From positions 21,869,175 to 21,933,174 of the forward strand of contig NC_135560.1 of NCBI RefSeq assembly GCF_964340395.1: a DNA stretch of 64,000 nucleotides, read 5' to 3'. Positions 1 to 13,746 of the stretch are shown here, piece after piece. Below the pieces are notes generated by a model. That model was not told the origin of the DNA. It saw only the letters and a list, made by a program, of their open reading frames with translations, and made no database searches. Source of the stretch: Glandiceps talaboti. Taxonomy: Eukaryota; Hemichordata; Enteropneusta; Spengelidae. Both the position numbers and the translations under genes were made by a program. How positions within the stretch are numbered: position 1 is the stretch's first letter; the number at the start of each line of letters is the position of its first letter.

Positions 1-52
1 TGTTATGTTATGTTATGTTATGTTGTGTTATGTTATATTATGTTATGTTATG
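1..52. repeat. (TGTTA)n microsatellite
   Basis: Pentanucleotide repeat truncated by the window start. Confidence 0.9.
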
Positions 53-2446
53 ATGATGAATTTAATCTTTTCTAACGTATCATGTACTTTGAGTCACACA
101 ACACGTAATACATAATTGAAAAAAATGACCATTAGTCATATTATTTTTGTTTTGTTTTGTTGTCATTATTGTACGTTGCAATCAACATTGAAATTCTTCT
201 GTTGATAATTTTAATTAATGGGCACAGCCTGTAACATTTTGGTCGATGGTTGATACTTTTCAAAACTATTCAAAACCTGACACGACGTAATTTTTGTGTC
301 CCAAGAAACTTGATTTAAAAACACCATAGTTACCGAACCTCAAGTACGTATTTGAGCAGCTCAATCTTACTGGCGACTAAGCTTTGATTCTAAGGCCTAA
401 AAAAATAATTGTTTAGTTCCGGTTACCCGATCCACCTAGCTTTTCACTGCTGACCCTAAACTTTTCTTACGTATTCGAAAAAAAAAATAAAATCGCAAAA
501 ACTGTGGAAGTCTCATGAGAAATAGTGGATGCGGAAACTGACATCAACTTTAAAAAAAACACACTCTAAAACTGTTCTTCCAACCTGTAATGGTTGCACA
601 TCTGATAGGAAGAAATAAACAACACATAGACCTAATGGAAAACAATGGAAAACCTGAACTAGACACTCACACATGATAAAAGGTATAATAAAATAAAATA
701 AATCTACCTACCCCACCTATTCTAAAATTGAGTGTAACCGGAACCACACAATCTTTTTTTTTAAATTAGGCCTAAACATCATTTTCTAGTATATACTAGT
801 ATTGTCTGTGTATACATTATTTTCTAGTATGTACTAGTATTGTCTGTATACATTATCCTGGCGCTTGTCAAACATAGGGTTTCGGTTATTCTAACACTTT
901 CTGATTTTTTTTCTCCTTTACCTTCCTCAATAAAAAATTCTTCTTTTTACAAGGAAATTTGATTCATCATCATCAGCGACTAACAGGAATTTATGGACTG
1001 CACATTCGAAAATTAACTAGAATTCTTAGTCTCTTCTTAGTTTCACCTTATGTATATACAACGTGTAAATCATTAGTGATATTCATGTCTTGACCTTTGA
1101 ACTCGTCGCTGCTAACGTCATTTAACGCTATGATGAAATAATAGTGAAACATTATTTTCAGACAATTTCATGGCCGAAAACCGAAAAATAAGAGAGCGTA
1201 ATAAAATTCGCATCAGGTTGTCGAAGGTGTATCTCATCAAGTGAATAACAAATGTATACAACTGGTTTCTCAAGATTCTCCTAAAAGCTTCCTTCTTGGC
1301 CCTTTTGACCTCGCATCCTCCTTAAGAAGAGTTTCTGATGGATGCGAAGTAGTAATTCCTGATATTACACTGTATAATGTTCTTGGAATCTTGCTGTTCT
1401 GAAGTCGGAGTACAGCGAGCGGTCTCATTTGGAACGTTACAGCTCGTCCAAACGAAATAGTAAAACAGTAGCGGGAATCCCTACCATGTTTGACATGGAT
1501 TGACCACACAACCCTATGAGCCCGGTAATAATACTCAATAAACAGTCATAATTCAGTCCTTGATGGGACTTACTTAGGCTAATTTCACAGTCCCTGTGAA
1601 GTGATCGAGAGAAAATTAGATCACCGAAGTTGTTCCGCACACAGCGATTAATATTGTTCGCAGTGGGGAGTACTAGCACTATGTCCGCTGCTTTCAGAGC
1701 TTGAGATCGATGACTGTCTCACTGACTGTGGTAACAGATTAAAAAGCCCGTATTGCTTTTTTATGCTGAAAAGGAAGGATCGGAGGTTAAAAATCGTTTA
1801 AGGCAAATGGTATTTCCTGCCTCTGTGGTAGATCATTGCCCGGAGGAGCAGAACTTGTCGATAAAGTAAGAAAACCGATTTATTTGCGTTCTTTCCTGCC
1901 GAGGAATTCGTTTGTCCTTTACGTAGTCAAAGATCACATCCCGCTGGTTCGTGTGAAAATGATTTTGCCGAAACTTCCCCTGTCGGAAATGTAAAAATGT
2001 ATTTGCCACTTTTTTTCCAAATGCGCTGAAGGCAACCTAAGTGATGCACGCTTTTATTTCAGAAGGAGGAAATAAGCATGATAAGTATCCGCAATTTATG
2101 GCGAATAAAAGGGTATCATTTGGTGATAATTCTACTTTTCGTTGTCGCCTGCTGCCCGAGGTGCTTTTTATCCATCAGACGATTTTATCCAACTTGTCCA
2201 GTAAAAACTGAAATAAATTGTATATGCACAATCTTCCAAAGGTTATAATGTAAAACAAATGTGTTGTACAATTCTCCAACAATTTTATTCAATAGTTGGA
2301 AACAGTGGCCAAAACGCCAAACAAACCATTCCAAACAGTCTTTTTAGCTGGATATGATTCAAATGATAGTAATATACATCCAAGTCAGTTTATTATCAAG
2401 TACAAAATAAATGACATAATAACTGAAGACAAAGCATAGAATATTA
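53..2446. other. Intergenic, nothing coding recognised (apart from MITE copy A)
   Basis: Two minus-strand frames of about 80 codons at 1270-1679 match no family I recognise and lack splice or composition support. 1690-2200 is somewhat less AT-rich but also unrecognised. Confidence 0.5.
393..773 (-). mobile_element. AGGCCTA-TIR MITE, copy A
   Basis: About 381 bp bounded by AGGCCTAAA ends. One end reads TTTAGTTCCGGTTACCCGATCC; the other end, read inward, gives GTGTGGTTCCGGTTACACTC, so the termini are imperfect inverted repeats of about 30 bp. Homologous to copies at 2447, 28162 and 54246 in opposite orientation. No coding capacity. Confidence 0.75.
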
Positions 2447-2829
2447 AGGCCTAATAAAATATATAATGTGATTCCGATTATGCTCAATTTCAGAATAGGT
2501 GGGGGAGGTAGATATATATAGATTGTTTATTTTATTTTATTATATTTTTTTCTGTGTCTAGTTCAGATTTTCCATTATTTTCCAAATGGTCTCTGTGTTG
2601 TTTATTTCTTCTCATCAGATGTACATCCATTACGGATTGGAAGAACATCTTTATTTTGTCTTTTTAAGTTGATGTCAGTTTCGGCATCCACTATTGCTCG
2701 TGAGACTTCACAATTTGTTTTGCGATTTTATAATTTTTTTATCGAATACGTCAAAAAAAGTTTAGGGTCGGCAGTGAAAAACTAGGTGGGGTCGGGTAAC
2801 AGGAACCAAACAATTATTGTTTTAGGCCT
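2447..2829 (+). mobile_element. AGGCCTA-TIR MITE, copy B
   Basis: About 383 bp, same family as copy A. Starts AGGCCTAATAAAA...GTGATTCCGATTA and ends GGGTAACAGGAACCAAACAA...TTTAGGCCTA. The internal block TTCAGATTTTCCATTATTTT and the CATCAGATGTACATCCATTA segment recur in all copies. Confidence 0.75.
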
Positions 2830-2874
2830 AAAAGGTTTTATTGAAAACAACATGCATTCCTCTGTATTTTCAAT

Positions 2875-2991
2875 GTGAGAGAGAGACAGAGACAGAGAGA
2901 GACTGGCGGAGAGACAGATAAATAAATAGATAGACAGACAGACAGACAGACAGAGCTAGAGGGAGGGACAGACAGACAGAGCTAGAGGGGG

Positions 2992-3029
<38 letters not shown>

Positions 3030-3045
3030 TAGAGCTAGAGGGAGG

Positions 3046-3081
<36 letters not shown>

Positions 3082-3089
3082 CAGAGACT
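2875..3089. repeat. (GACA)n/(GA)n compound microsatellite
   Basis: GACAGACA runs with interruptions GAGCTAGAGGGAGG repeated three times, a small higher-order pattern. Confidence 0.85.
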
Positions 3090-4103
3090 GCGATAGAGAG
3101 GGATGTGGAAGTCAAACAAAGACCAACAGGGAGGGCGAGAGAGTGGATGGAAAAGGGGATGGGATAGGGTGAATTGGTGGACTAGAGTCAGTTATGTGCA
3201 AAGAAACAAGAATCGTAAATTGCGTCCACAAAGTAGGAAAGAACTGTCAGGTGAAACTCAAACTACATGTATAAGCCTATTGACGGTTAAATAAAGAGAC
3301 CCAGAAACAGTTCTCGAACAGAGTTGATGCCTAAAAAATGAGATAAAACCTCAACCTTATCCGGACTCCGACATGGCCAATGTTCTTTCTTCTAAAAGTT
3401 CTAAGTTCTTATTACTGTTTTTAAGTTATTGTAATTTTGAATGATAATTGAATGTTTCAACATGATATTTTTCGGACATAAAAAAACTGGCCTACTTCTA
3501 CAAAACTTGATGAATTAATGTTAACACTGATCATTGATAACAAAGACAATACTCTCATAGTATATAACGTTTTAGACCACGTATCTTCTATATTAAAAGG
3601 AAGTAGATCCGTAAATGATTGCCCTGCGAAGATCACGTGACTTTTGTCGCCAATATGACTATAGACTATAAGCTAGGCATTGATATCATATGTGGCAATG
3701 AGAAATATCAAACTATTTGTAATAATGATAACATATGGTCTGAGACCGTAATAAATGACAAACAGTGCGTACGGATAGTTGAACAGTGATAATTTAATAT
3801 CTGATATTAACATCACCCGTAACCATATGCATGTGGGAACAACACCATACGGCAGAGCTTCCCGTCGACTTGCAGGAGTAAAAACCCGTTGGAAGTCATC
3901 AATTTACACCAGAGTCGGTTAAGTAAATCTGACCGGGGTCTGTTAACTGTAATCCTAATAAATCCTCGGACGTGCTCGGTGTTGATTTACACTCTGTAAA
4001 AAGCCTCGAAACCAAAATAAACTGGTTTTAAAACAAATCACAGCTTTCACGTCAACAACATTACGTTAATACCCCAACAATCACTAAGGGCTATGAGTAA
4101 AGT

Positions 4104-4508
4104 ACACGTGCACAGTGAATCAGACATCGGTATCTACCATACATACACGTACACGTGCACAGTGAATCAGACATCGGTATCTACCATACATACACGTACA
4201 CGTGCACAGTGAATCAGACATCGGTATCTACCATACATACACGTACACGTGCACAGTGAATCAGACATCGGTATCTACCATACATACACGTGCACGTGCA
4301 CAGTGAATCAGACATCGGTATCTACCATACATACACGTACACGTGCACAGTGAATCAGACATCGGTATCTACCATACATACACGTACACGTGCACAATGA
4401 ATCAGACATCGGTATCTACCATACATACACGTACACGTGCACAGTGAATCAGACATCGGATTCTACCATACATACACGTACACGTGCACAGTGAATCAGA
4501 CATCGGTA
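4104..4508. repeat. Minisatellite, 47-bp unit, about 8.6 copies
   Basis: Units start at 4104, 4151, 4198, 4245, 4292, 4339, 4386, 4433 and 4480 with exact 47-bp spacing. The unit includes ACACGTGCACAGTGAATCAG and ATCGGTATCTACCATACATA. Only isolated substitutions separate the units. Confidence 0.95.
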
Positions 4509-5574
4509 GTTACGTACACCTAAACGGTGACTATCAGGGTGTGTTGTGGTTCATGCATTACCATTGGCATTAGACTATTGTGTGCCTCCTACGTCTCTTC
4601 AAACGGATTCGATTATTATTTTTCTTCTAGTGGTCTGAGGACATATCAGTAAAATTCGGAGCTTTAACACAAAACGGCAATAGGTAACCATGGTGACATG
4701 ATTATGAAGCAACAGCGACAAATCTTACGCAACATCGCGTAACGGAATAATACATGTCTCGCAAAATATATGTGAATTATAGATTAAATGGATTATTTAA
4801 GAATATAATAACTGAATTACCTAACTATTGTCTGATAGTGGTAATACCATTAATGGTTATTGATAATAGCTACAGAGAGTCTATGTCTCGTTCTCTATAG
4901 TAGCTTATAGACCGTAGACTCCAAATCATCGTAGCCGGCCAAGATCGTCTTCAGACAAGTCACTTGCTAAATGTCGACACCTTCTTATTCTTTGTAATTG
5001 AATTAAAGTGTTGTTTATTTTGTTTGCTATTTAACTGAGATTAGATTAAGAAGCAAGTAAACATCCGAATCCGGGGGTTTGTGTACATTTCATTTGTTGC
5101 CCTTATTATCGAGGTGTCTATCACCACTCCCAGTCCCTACTTGCGAACTCGTATCCGACGATTGCCTTACGACGTAAGATATTGGATTATCAGCAGAGTT
5201 CTGTTAGGCGTCGATAAACGACATCAAATTACAAACTTCACTCGTTGGGTAAATCTTTTGTTATTCTTTTGTCTTGATCACTGACGCCATTTGGGTTTAC
5301 ACGTAATACTAACCTTGAGAAGAGAGAAAACTAAGCAAGAAAGTGAGGTGAATTGAGGTAGGAAGACTCTGAGAAATAAAAACATGAGAAGAAGTGGAAC
5401 AGAGACAATGATAGGAAAAGTAATTTACAAATTTCGTCTCCTTAGACTAAGACTTTGTCACGACATTGCCAAAACAGCTAGATTTTTGATACCCTATTGC
5501 TATGTGTTTTCAATTTCATATTGTTTGTCATATACAAACATACACACACAGACACAAAGGCACACTGGCAGACG

Positions 5575-5576
<2 letters not shown>

Positions 5577-5616
<40 letters not shown>

Positions 5617-5648
5617 CACAAACACACACACATATATATATACATGTA

Positions 5649-5740
<92 letters not shown>
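5577..5740. repeat. (CAGA)n then (AT)n microsatellites
   Basis: CAGA tract to about 5613, CA spacer, then about 90 bp of pure AT from 5651. Confidence 0.9.
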
Positions 5741-5743
<3 letters not shown>

Positions 5744-7410
5744 ATCTGATACTAGTGATAACACCTCTGTGTAAAGTCGAAAGCCGGCTGAAGTAAGCAT
5801 TTAGAAACCTCTAGAGTTGAGGAGTGTATTGTTGGCCCCTTCTAGTTTTCATTCTTTTGTCAGTTGTATATAAACTCAAAGACATCAAAGTGATATTTAC
5901 ACCTTGTCGTGATAATCAAGCAAGATTTGGGAAATCAACAATTATGTCATGTAAGTTACTACTCAGTGAACTAATTCTATTTGTTTTAAACGTGAAAATG
6001 GTGGTGGTTGTATAATCAAACTGATATTGACAAGTTTAGTCGCCCCCCCCCCCAAAAATATGTGTTAATGGAGCATAGAAGTAACTCGGCTGTAACTTTA
6101 CGTGGATCCTTAACATCCCAGCATGCATAACCCCCAAATGCAGTCAGCTTTTACTTATACCCATCCGTGGTAACGTGTCATCAAAACATATAAAGCTAAG
6201 GAGCTTCTTATTCATGTTGCCATGCCAAAAAATCAAATTCTTATATTTTTCACGTTCCTGTTTTTTTTTATCTTAATTTGTCCACGAGTCTTTGCATATT
6301 GGAAAATAATATGGTTAAACAGTAAATTATGGGATAGTTGCTGGCTTGTACTGAGCATGGAGGTAGACGGACTTTGATTCTACCTCCATGATTGTAGTGA
6401 TGATGTATTCGCACAATCGAAGTTGGACATCGCACTATTTACTAGTTTACATTTTGTCACCAAAGTCAAATTATTATGACCTTGACTTACTTCATCACCA
6501 TTTTTTCAGAAATTTATTTTCAATGCATACATGAACACTGCAGGCTTGACACTTTGGTGTTTGATAATTTTACAATGCGAATGTAATAGTTGGCCAGGTC
6601 TAGGTACACACAACTAACTAAGTCTGAACTTCAAGAAATACTTGCATTGCACGTAATAGATTTTAGTGCCTGGTATACTTGTTATGGGCTTTGGCTACAC
6701 GCAATTCGACAATCAAGAGGTGTCCAAACACATCTGAATTGGACGAATTCAACACCATTAGTGGAAATCCGAAATCATAACAGCAATTGGGACTTTGCTT
6801 AATGGACTTCAAGGGCTCTCACAGATACGCCATGATAGACAGTAAAATGGATAAAAAGTCAAAGTGGTTTTGGCTACTGACGTTGTCTAACTACTCTATT
6901 TCAATTAACAACAGCGTAATTGGAGTAGAGAGAAAAAAATGTCCTCAACATCCTAAAGAACAACTCTTTGGAACCACCAATAGTGAGATCAATACATCAA
7001 CTGGCATAGATACTGTAATGTTAATGCATGAAAATATTCATACGCAATCTACCCTGTAAGGATTCTCAATGGCACAACTCTCTGAAGAGAAACGTTTCAT
7101 TCGCTTGTCGTCTGTCTAATACGAAGAATTGAAGCTTGCCAGGAAGTTATGATGACCTTCGACCTTTGCCAGCCACTTGTGAAGGTGTTGAAAGTAGGGT
7201 ATTAGAATGAAGGAGGATATCCGTCCTATTTTAGGTAAAGACTTCGGGATTAATGTCTCCGGAAAATTTCTTCTTTTTATCTGGGGCACCCAATGACGAT
7301 GCTGAGTAATTCACTTCTGTACGCTCTCACATTCCAAAAATACAGTATCCAAGTTTGAGAGAATTCCGTGATACAGAAGATAATGAGGTCTGCTGACAGC
7401 TTTTACTCAA

Positions 7411-7850
7411 ATACTGTAAACATTACACATATTATCAAATACTGTAAACATTACACATATTATCAAATACTGTAAACATTACACATATTATCAAATACTG
7501 TAAACATTACACATATTATCAAATACTGTAAACATTACACATATTATCAAATACAGTACTGTAAACATTACACATATTATCAAATACAGTACTGTAAACA
7601 TTACACATATTATCAAATACTGTAAACATTACACATATTATCAAATACAGTACTGTAAACATTACACATATTATCAAATACTGTAAACATTACACATATT
7701 ATCAAATACAGTACTGTAAACATTACACATATTATCAAATACTGTAAACATTACACATATCAAATACTGTAAACATTACACATATTATCAAATACTGTAA
7801 ACATTACACATATTATCAAATACTGTACTGTAAACATTACACATATCAAA
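7411..7850. repeat. Minisatellite, 28-bp unit with 34- and 24-bp variants, 15 copies
   Basis: Unit ATACTGTAAACATTACACAT + ATTATCAA. Some units carry an extra CAGTAC (34 bp) and some lack four bases (ATAT|CAAA). The order of variants is not regular. Confidence 0.93.
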
Positions 7851-7979
7851 ATTGTCTTAACATCTTTTTAACTTAGTATGGAAAAGATACAGAAAACTAA
7901 TTGAAATGTAATGGCTATAATTTATACGTTTATCTCGTGGAATGAAATTACTCAGATTCATTGCAGATGTCATCATATT

Positions 7980-7984
<5 letters not shown>

Positions 7985-8027
<43 letters not shown>

Positions 8028-8145
8028 GTGTGTATGTATGTATGTATGTATGTATGTATGTATGTATGTATGTATGTATGTATGTATGTATGTATGTATG
8101 TATGTATGTATGTATGTATGTGTGTGTATGTGTGTATGTATGTGT
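7985..8145. repeat. (AT)n then (TATG)n microsatellites
   Basis: AT tract 7985-8026 followed by TATG repeats to about 8145, then a GACAGA-rich purine stretch to about 8340. Confidence 0.9.
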
Positions 8146-11100
8146 GCTCTTTAGGAGTAGAGAGGGGTGGTAAGAAAGAGAGACAGACAGTGACAGAGAC
8201 AGAGAGCCAGACAGAAAGGTTGAGACAGACACACATTACAGAGACAGAGACACAAACAGACAGACAGAAGGAGGGAGACAGAGCTAGGCAGAGACAAAAA
8301 CCTGCAGACAGCGTAACAAAAAAATCAGACAGTCTCAAGCAGAGGTAAAGGCGTTGAAGATCGCAAAGATTGACCTTGTAAGGAGTCAGATCAATAGTTC
8401 AATGTAGGATAAAAAAAACTAAATTCTTTTAGCTAGGCCTCAGCCCCCCCCCATCCCAGTCTTACTTAATTGGCCAACATTGATTTATTTTTCAGACAGC
8501 CTAATAAATTTCAAATCAGTATTTAGAAGTATGTAATACTATGAACAGACAAAAGGCTCTTTTACTGACACTTTAATGTATTTTTAATTAGTGCTATGCA
8601 TAATACTATTTTAGAGAAAATTCTGACATTTTGGAGAAATATTTGCATTGTTTAGGGGTACAAAATAGATTCCATTAAAAAGTAAAATCGTTTTGTCGTA
8701 TGAGAACTAAAATTGTTCAAAACCTCCCGACCGTAAAACTAAAAGAATTATGTTTTTTCTACATTGAACTATTGATCTCGTCCCTAAGATACAGAGACAG
8801 GGAGACGAGTACTGAGGACACCAACCTTTACAACGAGACAGAAAACAGGGACTAGGCAGTGTAGAAGAGAGACGAAAAGATCGGGGGGATGAGAGCGAAA
8901 AGGGGGAATCGATTTGCATGATGAGGGAGGAAGGGTAATTTCATGTTTTTGCATTTGTGGTGTATGTAGAGAAATACTTCATTGAGAGGCTGTTGATATG
9001 TTTACGCATCACCTTCCATGTTATACGTTTACTTTGCTTATTAATATCAAGTACAGTTTGACTATAATCAACAGTTTTCATTGGGAGAACAATGCCAAGC
9101 ACTGAAACAGTACTCTGAAAAACGAGAAAATAAAAAAACGCAAGAATATTAAGGGATAAAGTACGTCACGTCGGTGTGTTTGATACGTCCAGTCACTTCA
9201 AGTCATTAAAAGAAGAACTTAACAGTAAACAAACTTGCACAAAATAGTGCCAAGTTCAATACCGTGACGATATATATTTGTTATCAAATTATGAACTTAT
9301 AATAGACACGATATATGTGCAAGATATATATTAGAGAGAAACCTCAATGTCTGTTTTTTATGATTGATCGAGAGTACAATTCATCTTTACCTCATAGTTT
9401 ATTTGTTTAAGTTAGTATGATATTCTGGACCGACGATGAAACTATGGAATGATATAGCCTATGAACTCCCTATGAAGCACAGATCAATTGACCAAAATTT
9501 AGTCGAGATCCGATCCTGGTTCTGGATCTGGATTTACAGAAGACATGGTATTCATAATTTCTTGAGCTATTCACGATCGAGCTCCAACCATGCAGAATTA
9601 AAAATAAATGAAGAATTATGTTTTCATCTGAGAACTGCTCAGCGTCGGCGTAGCTATTCGCCTGCTCTCGATCATTTCAATCTGTGCGCCCTCTATGTTT
9701 TAATATATATTTTCCTTTAAGTTATGCACTGAGCTACATGTGACAAGCTGGTGCATAGTTTATAATAATAGTTTTTAGTGTTGACTTGTTAACGTCAGCT
9801 GTATGCGCCAATGGTCACGACAACTTTAATTTGTTCAGTGAAATGACGTCAGGCACGAGTGTGCTGTCTGTCTGAGCAGTAATAAGCATAATGGTCAAAG
9901 GTCATCAATTACATTACCCATAATGCAACATGACCAGTATGTTTTCCCAACGTAATTCAATCTTAACTTACACTCCGATAAAACTAATTTCAGACAAATA
10001 TGTTAATTTGTATATTGTTTAAATCGTCCGTTGGGCCATAACCATACGTTAACCCAAACTCTACATAAGACAAGAGTTATTGGAACCAAAATACACTAGT
10101 CATTGAGATGATATATATAGACCTGTGTTATTAGAATGCCAAACATAAAAAGAATGAAATAAAGTGAGCCACTATGGGGGGTGACGTAACATATTGAAGA
10201 ACGTTAAGTTTACTAACAAGTCTTACAAGTAAAATGTTACTTACTTCCTTGCGTATGTACCCTATTGCAAATGAGATGAAAAATCACTTACCAAAGAAAT
10301 AGAAAACTTGAAGGAGTATACAAGCTAGAAGAGCGCTTATTTCGCCATATCTGTATTTTCAAAATTATGCTTAGAAGCCTCTGAGTGGAAAACCGGGTCA
10401 TTTCACTGATTCGAAATAGACCTACGTGCACTATCCCAGAAATAAAGGCTTAGAAATCGTCGAATCTTGCTCTGAAAGACACTTTTTGAGAGGTAAGGAC
10501 ACTGAGTGAGACATGATCATGAGCCGCAAGTTAAAAAGTTTTAGGAGCTACAAACTGATACTAATTGCCTAAACAACGTTGAGTCCGTCTGAACTTCTGA
10601 AGCTTCTATCATTGTTTACTTTACTCATGATATGCTTCATCCAAGTCTACAGCAGGTCCCAGATTTTCCCGTTTTGTAACACTAGTGAGGCCGTATGCTG
10701 TTTGGTTAGAAAAACAGACTTTTCTGGCATGAGAAATGTTACGCCAAACCAGCCTCATTGTTTTTTCCGTTGATTAAAAGGCTTTTGACCGCCTGTTACA
10801 ATATTAATCATACAGTAGGCCCGAAACCAATAAAAATACTGCTAAAAAACTGGCGTCATGTTTGAAGGGACAAAACCTCAAGCTCTTTATGAATTAACTT
10901 TAATTGGAGGTATTCTTTAATCTTAACATGCCGAAACACGTTGTACAGTGACCATTTGTGTAGTCTCATTTATTTAATTGTATCATTGTTTGCAACAATT
11001 AAAAACGATTTAAAACTTGACAAGTGTCAATTACTGTACAATGTACATGGTTCTTATCACCTAGTGTGTCCAGTTTGTATTATACCGTTCACACATAAAA

Positions 11101-12090
11101 GTTTCTCAGCAAACCAGTAACACTTAAATAATGTGAACTTGAACTTGAATTTTGAAGGTGATTGACAGTACTGGTCGACGAATAAGCAGACTAGAACTAT
11201 CGACAATCGATGCACTTTCTTTGTTGCAAATAATTTGCAATGACATGCATTTTTGTATAGATGGTCATTTATACCACAGGTACACGTAATGTTGCCTAGA
11301 TTGAGGATTTATACCAGCGACGGATACGAACTCAACGAGTCTGTCGAATAATGTTGATACGAATGAAGCGTATTATTCTCCATACACTAGGCATGTATGC
11401 TCACTTTATGCTGACAGCATATATTGGCAATGGTAATTTTTTGTATCCATCCATCCATACAAAAAAGATGGAGTAAAAGTAGTAAACATCATTCATATAT
11501 TATATGCTATGTATTCACGCATACAGTAAGGTTAGGCGTCCCTATGCGATATATTACTTATAAACACACACTCAGCCTCCAAATCGTCATTTTATTTTCA
11601 ACGTTTGCAATATATAGACAAGTATAATCGTTTCACACATTTGAAACTCTATAAACACACGTATATGCAAAACACAGACTTCTACTGACGACTGAAATGT
11701 TATTTAAAAAGAGTCCAATCTTGCTGACTATAGGAAGTAACATGATGTAAATCCCAAACATGGTCAAAAGTGGCCAGAAATAAATTGAATATAAATAATT
11801 TGAAAAGCCTTAGAGGGACTCGAAAGAATTTAATTGTAGAATGCATAAAGTTTTACGTTTTGATAATCAGAAGTTGAGAGATTTCATAAACTCGTGAAGT
11901 AAAAGGTTGACTGAATTTTACAAACTTTATTTGTGATGCAATTACAGAATACAGACCTATGTTATCGATATAATGTTCGACAATTTGACTTATGTATTGA
12001 TGGAATTACGATATATAGTAGATGAAAATGTGCAGAAATTTACATCCGAACATATGTATATGCTCATAAATCATGTGTGTGCACTTGTAT

Positions 12091-12133
12091 TGTGTGTGTG
12101 TGTGTGTGCGTGCGCGCGCGTGCGTACGTGTGT

Positions 12134-12188
<55 letters not shown>

Positions 12189-12190
12189 TG
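12091..12190. repeat. (TG)n microsatellite with CG interruptions
   Basis: Alternating purine/pyrimidine TG/CG tract of about 100 bp, a Z-DNA-type sequence. Confidence 0.9.
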
Positions 12191-12605
12191 TGACAGGCAA
12201 GAAAGACATGTATATGTAGTAGACTCTCACTCTCGGATTGGCTTTAATGAATTTCAATAAATGTCAGCTCACGATCACGAGGCTTTGAATTCGTCAACTC
12301 TAGTCACAATGAGTCATAGGCTTATGTTTATAGTGTATTATGCATGCAATCATTTCAGTTGAGAGTACAGGATAGACGTCGACGTCCATTATTAAGGGAC
12401 ATTTTATCAGGTTGATCATGAACTTATAGCTACATCTACTTGATCCATTAAATTTATGTACAAATATGATAACCATAAGTCAAAGCAAGTGGACCTAGAG
12501 TTGGTCTCAGAATTTAAACTATAATCGTGTAACATGTAATTGTGCGCCAACCTGAGAGCGCCCTCTACAGCAAATATTGTGATTAGGATATATAACAGCA
12601 TTATG

Positions 12606-12606
<1 letters not shown>

Positions 12607-12693
<87 letters not shown>
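12607..12693. repeat. (AT)n microsatellite
   Basis: About 87 bp of uninterrupted AT. Confidence 0.92.
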
Positions 12694-12696
<3 letters not shown>

Positions 12697-13394
12697 AGCC
12701 ACACTTGTTAACGTTAGTTTTGCTATCATTGTCGATAGTTGTACATTACTAGATCTTTCCATAACATTTGCCCCAGGCCAACATCTCACCGTGGCATCTC
12801 CCTCCCCCAGGCAAGTCTTACCACCCTTCTATTATCTATCATGGGTTGGTAAGTAAAATCGTTATTGAACATAGATTTCAAGTAATACACGTGTCTGTAT
12901 ATTGAACGATGTAATGTATAATTCAAGGGGGAAACCGGTGGGGGCGCCATACTACTGCATTTACTGCAATCTAATCTAATCTACACTTCCAAGTTACAGA
13001 TCATTCAGCTGTATGTAGCGCACTACATCAAATTAATTATCAAAATCTAAATGCGCTCCACAAAAATCAGAAAATAGGACAGATTTAAAGTATGAACAAC
13101 ACTTCAGAGATATCTTCAGATAAAAATCCTGTTGAAAAACTGAGATGGGCAGCCGACACAGGGAAGATTTGTATGAATAGAATAGCTGGCACGTACACTT
13201 GAAGGAGATATAACCGAATCCGAATCGAAAGGATCATGATGGTACGTAGGCCTAGGAGGTTCCACTGACGTGGACTCCGAGTACGCTCTGTCACCATGGC
13301 AACCAGTATTACGACGAGATTGACAAACGTAAAAAGATTTCACCCCTTGAAATCCTACGGCGAGCAGGGCTGGTAGATACTACATGCACAATTA

Positions 13395-13517
13395 ATAAGT
13401 CTTTCAAAAAACGAGCAGCAGAATTCTGTATAATTTGAAGTTTCCAAATGTCATCAAAGGCGGACAAAAAAGCAAACTGCCCATAATCCAGACCACTGAT
13501 ATATGTGATAAATGCAT
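13395..13517 (-). mobile_element. CR1/L2-type LINE reverse-transcriptase C-terminal scrap
   Basis: Minus-strand translation gives AFITYISGLDYGQFAFLS followed by KLQIIQNSAARFL. This matches the F(I/V)xSxLDYCNxLL...LQxxQNxAAR signature downstream of the reverse transcriptase in CR1/L2 elements. About 40 codons are recognisable; the rest is eroded. Confidence 0.6.
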
Positions 13518-13674
13518 GAATAAGTGCTCACTATGTAGGTGCAAAATAAGGTATGGCTTGTTTGGTAATTAATTCTTTTAGGATGTTATAATTAAGTGTT
13601 ATAATGTTTTAACTGTCGAATTACCAAAATGTAACGGGTCAGTGAAAAAATAACACATTATAAAGTAAAAGGAT

Positions 13675-13746
13675 TTCCCACACCGGGAATTGAACCCGGG
13701 CCTTGGCGGTGAGAGCGCCAAATCCTAACCACTAGACCATATGGGA
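13675..13746 (-). tRNA. tRNA-Glu (anticodon CTC)
   Basis: 72 nt with a full cloverleaf on the minus strand. Acceptor stem TCCCATA pairs with TGTGGGA plus discriminator A, the A box is TGGTCTAGTGG, the anticodon loop is CTCTCAC (anticodon CTC) closed by TTGGCG/CGCCAA, and the T arm CCGGGTTCAATTCCCGG holds the B box. No CCA is encoded, as expected for a nuclear tRNA gene. No poly(A) tail or target repeat marks it as a SINE head. A T run is not obvious immediately downstream on the minus strand. Confidence 0.93.

Larger units (their letters stand above)
3090..13394. other. Intergenic stretch without recognised genes
   Basis: Apart from the minisatellites and microsatellites listed, I see only short frames with no domain. 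A hairpin of two 11-bp arms (6356-6366 / 6380-6390, CATGGAGGTAG) is the only other clear structure. Confidence 0.5.

Noticed and set aside
4104-4508. CRISPR-like or origin-like iterons
   Set aside because: Head-to-tail 47-bp units without spacers and no replication gene nearby.
7411-7850. CRISPR-like array
   Set aside because: Adjoining direct repeats with no unique spacers, in an animal genome; a minisatellite.
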